Origin: an uncultured Methylophilaceae bacterium
GTDB taxonomy: Bacteria; Pseudomonadota; Gammaproteobacteria; Burkholderiales; Methylophilaceae
Assembly (NCBI GenBank): GCA_905182075.1
Contig: CAJIZS010000001.1
Span: forward strand, 310,001-374,000
Direction: 5' to 3'
Length of the DNA: 64,000 nucleotides
Both the position numbers and the translations under genes were made by a program. Of the stretch, positions 55,884 to 64,000 are shown one piece after another; the stretch's first letter is position 1; each line of letters starts with the position of its first letter. The notes beneath the pieces are model-generated. The model made no database searches and was not told the DNA's origin. It saw only the letters and a list, made by a program, of their open reading frames with translations.

Positions 55884-56679
55884 ATGACCAATACTCCTCC
55901 AAAAGTTATGACATTTTCAGCAACTGATCCAACAGGAGGCGCGGGGCTTCAAGCAGACTTATTGACCTTATCAAGTTTAGCTTGTCATCCACTATCAATT
56001 ACAACTGCTATAACAGTTCAAGACACTGTTGGAGTTAATGCTTTAATGCCTGTTGATTCCCAATGGGTAAACGATCAGGCGCGAACTATTTTAGAGGATA
56101 CAGAGGTTTCTGTATTTAAATTAGGTTTGTTGGGCAGTGCTGATAATATTGCTATGGTTGCAGAAATTATTACTGATTATCCAGATATCCCTTTAATTTT
56201 AAACCTTGCCTACAATGTTCATGGCAACGAACCCTCAAGCTCTGAGGCAGCTCTTTTGTCAGCATATACATTAACTGCCTCTAAAGACAAACAAATTATT
56301 TCATTCAGAGAGAATGCCATTATTTTTATAGATCCTACTATTAACCCTGATGGTCGTGATCGCCATACTAATTACAGGAACACACGAAAAAACTAAAAAA
56401 GTAGTTAATACCTTCTACTCAAATGATGGGGGGATTAAGCCATTTCAGTGGGAGCGCTTGGAAGGAAGTTACCATGGGTCTGGTTGTACACTAGCTTCTG
56501 CTATTGCAGGTTACTGTGCTCAGGGTTTTATATTAGAAGCTGCTGTTGAAGAAGGACAATATTTTACCTGGCAAGCTTTAAAAAATGCTTTTAAGGTAGG
56601 AATGGGGCAAGCAATTCCTGATAGGTTTTTTTGGATTAACCATAAGGACCAGAACGATGGAAGATACACCCATCATTAA
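55884..56679 (+). CDS. thiD: Hydroxymethylpyrimidine kinase, middle replaced
   Basis: Phosphorylates HMP and HMP-P in thiamine synthesis. N-terminal MTFSATDPTGGAGLQADLLT, THxxxITTAITVQDT-like ITTAITVQDTVGVNAL and FKLGLLGSADNIAMVAEII are host. At about 56206 the sequence switches to a carboxypeptidase fragment. ThiD returns at ILITGTHEKTKKVVNTFYSN and WERLEGSYHGSGCTLASAIA with the anion-hole GSGCTLA. Overlaps thiE by 23 bases. Confidence 0.88.
56206..56370 (+). pseudogene. Foreign patch: M14 zinc carboxypeptidase fragment inside thiD
   Basis: The open frame reads AYNVHGNEPSSSEAALLSAY and later IIFIDPTINPDGRDRHTNY. HGNE is the zinc-binding HxxE and DPxxNPDGRDR the following conserved block of M14 peptidases, close to flavobacterial members. 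The intervening spacing fits a real M14 protein, so this is a continuous fragment. Confidence 0.75.
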
Positions 56680-57290
56680 AGGTATCTATGCAATCACTCC
56701 AGAAGAAGCCGATACAAACGTTTTGGTTGAAAAGGTTGAGGCTTGTATTCGAGGAGGTGCTAACTTAATTCAATATCGAGCAAAGCAACTTAGTGAGGAT
56801 TTAAAGTACGTACAGGCTGAATATTTGAAAAAATTGTGCGATCAACATAATATCCCATTAATAATTAATGATGATCTTGAATTATGTGTGCATTTAGATG
56901 CATTTGGCGTACATTTAGGTGCAAAAGACAGTACTTTAACAGAAGCAAGAGAATTATTAGGTCCTCATAAAATTATAGGGATTTCTTGTTATAACGACTT
57001 GGAGTAGGGTTGAAAAAGCAGTGGATGATAAGGCAGATTATATAGCATTGGGTGCCTGTTTCCCCTCTTTAACTAAGCCTGCAGCGCCACAAGTAAAATT
57101 AGAAATGATTGCTGAAGTAATAAAAAAATATCAAACACCAGTAGTGGCAGTTGGAGGAATTGATCTTAAGAATGTAGATTTACTGATTCAGCAAGGAGTT
57201 GAATGCGTTGCTCTGATTAATAGTCTGTTCAAGGAGAAGAATATTGAAACTGTTACACAAAAATTTAGTCAATTATTTATTAAGTACTAA
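56657..57290 (+). CDS. thiE: Thiamine-phosphate synthase (one frameshift)
   Basis: Couples HMP-PP with the thiazole phosphate. GIYAITPEEADTNVLVEKV; GGANLIQYRAKQLSEDLKY; LIINDDLELCVHLDAFGVHL; after a shift near 57005, ADYIALGACFPSLTKPAAPQ and VVAVGGIDLKNVDLLIQQGV. About 210 residues, complete. Between thiD and hemL; no TPP riboswitch seen upstream of thiD. Confidence 0.94.
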
Positions 57291-57299
57291 GTATTAATT

Positions 57300-58566
57300 A
57301 TGGATAAAAATAAAACATTATTTGAAGCGTCTCAATCTATTCCAGGAGGAGTAAATTCACCAGTACGAGCATTTTCTGCTGTAGGTGGAACGCCAATATT
57401 TTTCAAAAAAGGATTAGGAAGTTACATTTGGGATGAAAATGATAAAAAATATGTTGATTATATTAATTCATGGGGGCCAATGATTCTTGGGCATGCCAAT
57501 GAAGCTGTTATTCTTGCGGTGCAAGAAGCCTCTAAAAATAGTTTATCTTTTGGTGCCCCAACATCTAGGGAGCTTCATATGGCAGAGGCACTAGTAAAAC
57601 TGATTCCAAGTATGGAGCAGGTTAGGTTAGTCAGTAGCGGGACTGAAGCAACTATGAGTGCCATTAGAGTTGCACGAGGATTTACCAGTAGAGATAGAAT
57701 TATAAAGTTTGAAGGTTGCTATCACGGACATGCTGATGCATTGTTGGTGAAAGCAGGATCAGGTGCTTTAACCTTTGGGCAACCCAGCTCAGCTGGAGTG
57801 CCGAGAGATGTTGCAAAACATACTCATACCTTGCCTTTTAATGATACTAAAGCTTTAAAAAACTGTTTCAAAGATATAGGAAGTGAGATTGCTTGCGTAA
57901 TTATTGAACCAATTGTTGGAAATATGAATTTAATTCTGCCAGATATTAATTTTCTTAGGTCTCTAAGAAGTCTTTGTACAGCACTTCTTATATTTGATGA
58001 AGTAATGACAGGTTTTAGAGCTGCCCCTGGAGGAGCTCAGGAATTATGGAATATATCTCCGGATATTACCTGTCTTGGAAAAGTTATTGGTGGAGGTCTT
58101 GCCAATGGGCGCTTTTGGTGGAAAGAGAAATATTATGCAGCAATTAGCTCCAATAGGCCCTGTTTACCAAGCCGGTACTTTATCTGGAAATCCTGTAGCA
58201 GTAGCAGCTGGACTGAAAACGTTAGAGCTAATCCAAAAGCCAAATTTTTATGATGACTTATCTTTAATGACTAAAAGGTTAGTGGATGGAATGACTGATG
58301 TAGCAAAGTCAAAAGGGATAAGCTTTTGTGCTAGAAATATAGGCGGTATGTTTGGGATGTATTTCAGTGATTATCCTCCAAATAGTTTTGATGAAATAAT
58401 GAATAGTAATCGAGAAAACTTTAATAAATTTTTCCACTCAATGCTAGAACAAGGCTTTTATTTTGGGCCATCAGCATTTGAGGCGGGCTTTGTATCAGCT
58501 GCGCACTCAAAAAAAGATATTGATCGCACAATTGAGGCATCAATTTATGCTTTTGATCAGCTCTAG
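57300..58566 (+). CDS. hemL: Glutamate-1-semialdehyde 2,1-aminomutase (one frameshift)
   Basis: PLP enzyme giving 5-aminolevulinate in the C5 pathway. [65 protein letters not shown]; the PLP Lys in [10 protein letters not shown]; after a shift near 58110, [20 protein letters not shown] and [20 protein letters not shown]. About 425 residues. Confidence 0.96.
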
Positions 58567-58664
58567 TTTATTAGGATATAGCGTTGAAAAAATACACAAA
58601 TAAGAATAAAATTGAAGGTTCCGTATAAAGCAACAAGCAGCATAAAAGAAAAAGAAAAAAATAA

Positions 58665-61600
58665 ATGGCAAATCGAAAAAACCAAAAACAAGGATTGTAC
58701 AATCCGAAAAATGAACATGATTCATGTGGAGTTGGATTTGTTGCTAACATTCATGGTAGAAAAAAGCCATAAGATTGTAAAGCAAGGCCTAGAAATTTTA
58801 ACAAACCTAACCCACAGGGGCGCCACTGGCTATGATCCTAAGCTTGGAGATGGCGCAGGTTTATTAATTCAACTTCCTGATAATTTTTTACGCCAAGAAA
58901 CTGAAAATTTAAATCTATTATTACCCCAGCTTGGACACTACGGTGTTGGAATGATTTTTTTACCGCAATCGAAAGTACTGCGTGAAAAATGTGAAGTAAT
59001 TATTCTAAAACGAGACATGAAAAGAACAAGTTAATATTGGATGGCGTGATGTACCAGCAGATCTCTCAATATTGCTCAGGCCGCAAAAGATGTAGAGCCA
59101 ACTATTAAGCAAATTTTTATTGGAAGAAATAAGAACTGTAAAACTCAAGCAGCATTTGAAAGAAAATTATTTGTAATTAGGAATTGGAATTGAAATTGAA
59201 GTTGGAAGAAATGAATATTGATGATTCAGCTAATTTTTATGTTGCATCAATGTCTTCAAGAACTATAGTTTATAAAGGAATGCTTCTTGCAAACGAAGTT
59301 GGTATCTATTTTAAAGACTTATTAGACGAGTCAGTACATTCTGCTTTAGCCTTAGTTCATCAAAGATTTTCTACAAATACTTTTCCATCTTGGGAGCTAG
59401 CTCATCCTTATAGATTAATAGCTCATAACGGAGAGATAAATACAGTTCAGGGAAATGTAAATTGGATGAATGCACGTCGAGATAAAATGCGGTCACTTTT
59501 GTTAGGATCAGATTTGGAAAAGTTGTGGCCTTTAATAGAAGATGGCCAATCAGATACAGCTTGTTTTGATAATTGTTTAGAACTTTTAGTTGCAGGGGGC
59601 TACAGCCTTCCTCATGCAATGATGATGTTAATTCCAGAACCTTGGGCGGGTAATGCACTCATGAGCGATGAAAGAAAAGCTTTTTATGAATATCATGCAG
59701 CATTAATGGAGCCCTGGGATGGCCCTGCTGCAGTTCCATTCACAGACGGAAAATTAATCGGAGCAACACTAGATAGAAATGGGTTAAGACCAGCTAGATA
59801 CCTATTAACTGATGATGGGGATTTAATGATGGCCTCAGAAATGGGGGTTTTAAAGTTCCCAGAAGAAAAAATTATAAAAAAATGGCGCCTAGAGCCAGGA
59901 AAAATGTTGTTGATTGACCTAGAGCAAGGAAAGTTAATCGAGGACGATGAAATTAAAAAATTATTATCTACTAGAGTAGAATCCGAGATTGGCTAAAAAA
60001 ATCTCGATATTTTTTGGGCGATCTAAAAGCTGTTAAGGGTCAATTCACTCAGACAGAAAGCTTATTAGATTTGCAACAAAGTTTCGGGTACAGCCAAGAA
60101 GACTTATCTTTTATTTTAACGCCCGATGATTTCGGTCTGGGCAAGAAAATCAGGATCTATGGGGAATGATTCTGCTCTCCCTGTTTTATCTAACCGCGCC
60201 TAACTTTTTATAATTACTTTAAGCAACTATTTGCCCAGGTCACCAATCCTCCAATAGATCCAATTCGTGAAAATATTGTCATGTCATTAGTTACGTTTAT
60301 TGGACCTAAACCAAATCTTTTAGGTATTGAGATGATTCACCGATTTAGATTAAGGCAGAAAATATGTCATTGTAGTTATTATAGCTCAGTTGTTTTCCAT
60401 GTATCTGTTTAATATTTAAATCTGTAGTTCTTGAGTAAATAGCAGCCTGTTGATGAGGATTTTCACCATATCTTAATTTTTCAATCAAATATAGCAATAA
60501 AGCAAATAAAGCAATTACTGATGGTACAACTTAATAATTCTCTCTGATAGGAAAACTTCAGTAAAAAGTCGCAATGCCAGCCTTACTTGCTGTCCTCAGC
60601 ACGCATCGACACTTAGTAGCTATTCATAAGCGAACTCAAGTAGGAATAATTGTAGAGACTGGAGAAGCAAGAGAGGTTCATCATTTCTGTCTTTTATCTG
60701 GTTTTGGAGCAAGAGGCAATTTGTCCTTGGTTGGCTTATGAAACAATTAAAACATTAACTGATGATTTCTTTACTGCCCAAGAAAATTTTATAAAGGCTG
60801 TAGGTAAAGGTTTATTTAAAGTTATGTCAAAAATGGGTATTTCAACTTATCAATCTTATTGTGGCGCTCAAATTTTTGATGCTATTGGATTATCTTCGAA
60901 TTTATTGAAAAGTATTTTACTGGGACAACTTCTAACATTGAGGGCATTGGAATAAAGCAAGTTGCTATGGAAGCAGAAAGAATTCATAACTTAGCTTATG
61001 GAAACGATCCCATTCTAAGTAATGCTTTAGATGCAGGAGGGGAATACGCTTTTAGAATAAGGGGTGAGGAGCACATGTGGACTCCAGAATCCATTGCTAA
61101 ACTTCAACCTGCTAGAAGAAGACAATAATTTTGCATACTATAAAGAATATGCTCAAATAATCTAATAACGAAGCTCACTAGGCATATGACTCTTAGAGGA
61201 TTATTTTCATTTAAGAAAAATCACTCCAATTAATATTAGATGAAAGTTGAGCCAGCAAAAGAAATTGTCAAAAGATTTGTTACTGGTGCAATGAGTCTTG
61301 GTTCAATATCTCCAGAATCTCATGCAATCACTCGCTATTGCGCTATGAATCGTATTGGGGGGAAAAGTCAATTCTGGAGAGGGAGGAGAAGACTTAAACG
61401 TCGCTTTCCAATTCTTAAAGATACTACTCTTCAGCATTGGGATCTGAATTGTGTAGGAATAGCTTAAAAGCAGGGGATTCTTAAGTCAAGAATTAAACAA
61501 GTTGCATCTGGTAGGTTTGGAGTATCTGCTGAATATTTAGCATCAGCAGATCAAATTCAGATAAAAATGGCACAAGGTGCAAAACCAGGCGAAGGAGGAC

Positions 61601-63228
61601 AATTACCCGGACATAAAGTTAGTGAATATATAGCAAGGCTAAGGTTTTCTGTGCCCGGGGTAGGATTAATATCCCCCCCTCCTCATCATGATATTTATTC
61701 TATTGAAGATTTAGCTCAATTAATTCATGACTTAAAAAATGCAAACCCAAATGCAAGTGTTTCAGTAAAGCTAGTAGCGGAAACGGGAGTTGGAACAGTG
61801 GCTGCTGGAGTAACTAAAGCTAAAGCAGATCATATTGTTATAGCTGGTCACGATGGAGGCACAGGAGCATCACCTTTAACTTCTATTAAACATGCAGGCC
61901 TGCCTTGGGAACTTGGGTTAGCTGAGACCCAGCAAACCTTAATGTTAAATCAATTAAGAAGTAGGGTTGTCCTACAATGTGACGGTCAATTAAAAACTGG
62001 GAGAGATGTTGCCATTGCTGCACTGTTAGGTGCTGAAGAGTTTGGTTTTGCAACAGCTCCACTCGTAGTAGAAGGATGCATAATGATGAGAAAATGTCAT
62101 CTTAATACCTGCCCTGTCGGCATAGCAACTCAAGATCCAAATTACGTAAAAAATTCACTGGCAAGCCAGAGCATGTTGTTAATTTCTTCTTTTTTATTGC
62201 AGAAGAAGCAAGAGAGATAATGGCATCATTGGGTATTAGAAAGTTTAATGATTTAATTGGACGCTAGTTTTTCAACTTCATGGTCATCTTTTAAAAGTTT
62301 AGCTTTTGATTTTAGTAAAGTATTTTCTACTTGCTCTTCAATTATTTCGACAAGTCCATCTTCATAAACTTCCGTGGTCTTGAGGCAGCTCTTGATAATA
62401 TTCTTATTGAAAAGTCTTTATCAGTGATTGAAAATAAAAAAACAATAAAATTTGATATCCCTATTACAAACACTAATAGAACTGTTGGAACATTGTTGTC
62501 ACATGAGGTAGCTAAAAGATATGGGAATAAAGGATTGGATGATGATTCCATTCAGATAAATTTTAAAGGAGCAGCTGGTCAAAGTTTTGGAGCTTTCAGT
62601 ACCAAAGGTTTAACTATGAAAATCTAGCGGAAATACAAATGATTATTTTGGAAAAGGACTTTCAGGGGCTAAAATTATTGTAAAAATACCTAAAGAATCA
62701 ACTATTATTTCTCACAAGAACGTTATAACTGGAAATACAGCGCTTTATGGTGCCACTTCAGGAGAAGCTTATATAAATGGAATTGCTGGAGAAAGATTTT
62801 GCGTAAGAAATTCTGGGGCCACAGCAGTTGTTGAAGGAGTTGGAGATCATGGATGTGAATATATGACTGGGGGAATAGCACTAATACTTGGAGATGTAGG
62901 AAGAAATTTTGCTGCAGGAATGAGTGGAGGTATTGCTTATATATATAAGTCTAAGAAATTTGATAAAAGAAACTTTAACATGGAAATGATTCATAAGGTT
63001 GAAAAAAAAGATGTAAAGACTGATATGCCTAAGCATTTAAATTTAGCAGATGAAGTTATTTTAAAAACTTTAATTGAAAAACATAGTCAGTATACCAATA
63101 GTAATGTAGCTAAAAAGATGTTGAAAAATTGGGATAAAGAGCTTGAAAATTTTGTAAAAGTTATGCCGATTGAATATAAAAGAGCTTTAACTGAAATGAG
63201 TTCTTCGAAAATAAAGGAAGTAGTTTAA
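58665..63228 (+). CDS. gltB: Glutamate synthase large subunit, two segments replaced
   Basis: NADPH-dependent GOGAT alpha subunit. The nucleophile Cys is in [17 protein letters not shown] after a short propeptide. Collinear blocks: [188 protein letters not shown]. Many indels. Two stretches (60362-60560 and 62266-62372) are foreign. About 1,520 codons, normal size. The stop overlaps the gltD start by one base. Confidence 0.95.
60362..60560 (-). pseudogene. Foreign patch: PurH fragment inside gltB
   Basis: The minus strand reads [20 protein letters not shown] then [15 protein letters not shown], matching the LRYGENPHQ...GKxLSYNN motif of the AICAR transformylase/IMP cyclohydrolase PurH. It is in the opposite orientation to gltB and interrupts it between IEMIHRFRL and [14 protein letters not shown]. 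Confidence 0.8.
62266..62372 (-). pseudogene. Foreign patch: unidentified fragment inside gltB
   Basis: The minus strand is open and reads [20 protein letters not shown] then [17 protein letters not shown], a charged helical segment not belonging to GltB. The host frame ends at RKFNDLIGR on the left and returns with [16 protein letters not shown] on the right. Confidence 0.5.
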
Positions 63229-64000
63229 TGGGAAAGGTTACAGGGTTTTTAGATTTTCCACGACAAATATCAGGAAATATAGAACCAATAGAACGAGTAA
63301 AAAATTATAAAGAATTTATAATGCATCTTTCAGATGAGGAAGCAAAAACTCAAGGCGCACGTTGTATGGATTGTGGAATTCCATTTTGTAATAATGGATG
63401 CCCAGTAAACAATATTATTCCTGATTGGAATGATTTGGTTTTTAAGCAGAACTGGCGAGCTGCACTAGATGTTTTGCATTCAACAAATAATTTCCCTGAG
63501 TTTACAGGCCGCATTTGCCCTGCGCCATGCGAAGCTGCCTGCACATTAAATATTAATTCAGATCCAGTTGGAATTAAAGTCAATTGAGCATGCGATTATT
63601 GATAAAGCATGGGAAAATAATTGGGTTATTCCTCAGCCACCTAAAAATAAAACAGGAAAGAAAGTTGCTGTAATAGGATCGGGTCCAGCAGGACTTGCTG
63701 CAGCTCAGCAGTTAGCTCGTGTTGGTCATGATGTTTGCATTTTTGAAAAAAATGCACGAATAGGTGGTCTCTTAAGAATTGGTATTCCTGATTTTAAAAT
63801 GGAAAAATATCATATTGATAGAAGAGTACATCAAATGGAGGCTGAGGGTGTCACATTTAAGACAAACAAAAATGTTGGTGAGAATGTTGATCCTGAGTCA
63901 TTAATTAAAGAATATGATGCTGTAATTTTAAATGGCGGGGCAGAATGGCCAAGAGATCTTCCTGTTCCAGGCAGAGATTTAGATGGCGTTCATTTTGCTA
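63228..64000 (+). CDS. gltD: Glutamate synthase small subunit, 3' partial
   Basis: NADPH- and FAD-binding beta subunit that feeds electrons to Glt[21 protein letters not shown]; Cys-rich iron-sulfur region with [20 protein letters not shown] and [20 protein letters not shown]; after a shift near 63580 the FAD motif [20 protein letters not shown] and [15 protein letters not shown]. Runs off the window end at about residue 257. Confidence 0.95.

Noticed and set aside
55840-55884. TPP riboswitch before thiD
   Set aside because: The gap between priA and thiD is about 30 bases, too short, and no THI-box motifs are present.

Overview
The window reads as about 64 kb of an AT-rich proteobacterial chromosome centred on the replication origin. 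I infer a marine or aquatic betaproteobacterium. The arginyl-tRNA synthetase has signature stretches I associate with betaproteobacteria ([29 protein letters not shown]). The local gene orders hemD / ascD-like / fxsA, dsbD-tlpA-aroQ-accB-accC-prmA, dsbA-SPOR-argS / priA and thiD-thiE-hemL fit the same assignment. A cbbR / fbp / prk block points to Calvin-cycle CO2 fixation. RuBisCO is not in the window, so autotrophy is inferred.

Layout. 1-1964: end of hemD, then ascD-like reductase and fxsA on the minus strand. 2076-11892 (+): cytochrome-c/disulfide biogenesis (dsbD, tlpA-like), aroQ, acetyl-CoA carboxylase accBC, prmA, a run of small secreted/lipoprotein/YwqK-like genes, a zinc alcohol dehydrogenase, a GIY-YIG protein and an RhlE-type helicase. 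11889-14853: small unknown genes, two tandem DUF3147-like membrane proteins, a MORN-repeat protein. 14868-32778 (-): glmS-glmU, a terminator, atpCDGAHFEB-atpI, parB-parA, rsmG-mnmG, two parS sites, mnmE-yidC-yidD-rnpA-rpmH. 32779-38822 (+): origin region with DnaA boxes, dnaA-dnaN-gyrB-oxyR. 38817-44700: divergent cbbR and fbp-prk-pntA-pntAB-pntB. 44757-48257: a nucleotidyltransferase fragment, an ECF-sigma / membrane Sel1 / secreted Sel1 locus and small lipoproteins. 48301-53582 (-): small membrane protein, DUF3293-like protein, an in-frame alternative oxidase / Old Yellow Enzyme fusion, dsbA, SPOR protein, argS. 53620-64000 (+): priA, thiD, thiE, hemL, gltB, gltD (cut by the window end).

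Sequence quality dominates interpretation. Most long housekeeping genes carry one or more single-base frameshifts, so this looks like uncorrected long-read or low-coverage sequence rather than a genome full of pseudogenes. In addition, at least ten host genes have an internal stretch of roughly 80-350 bases replaced by a fragment of an unrelated gene, often in the opposite orientation. Examples are NtrY/NtrX in atpF-atpH, shikimate kinase plus an ABC ATPase in gyrB, an M15 peptidase in pntA, an M14 carboxypeptidase in thiD, PurH in gltB, AtpB in glmU, Pal in atpA and a phage-like protein in argS. Several fragments resemble SAR11, flavobacterial or phage proteins. I regard these patches as probable assembly chimeras, listed separately so they are not read as biology without checking.

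The most interesting candidate biology is the AOX-OYE fusion, an apparently new combination of a membrane diiron quinol oxidase domain with a complete flavin ene-reductase domain in one open frame.
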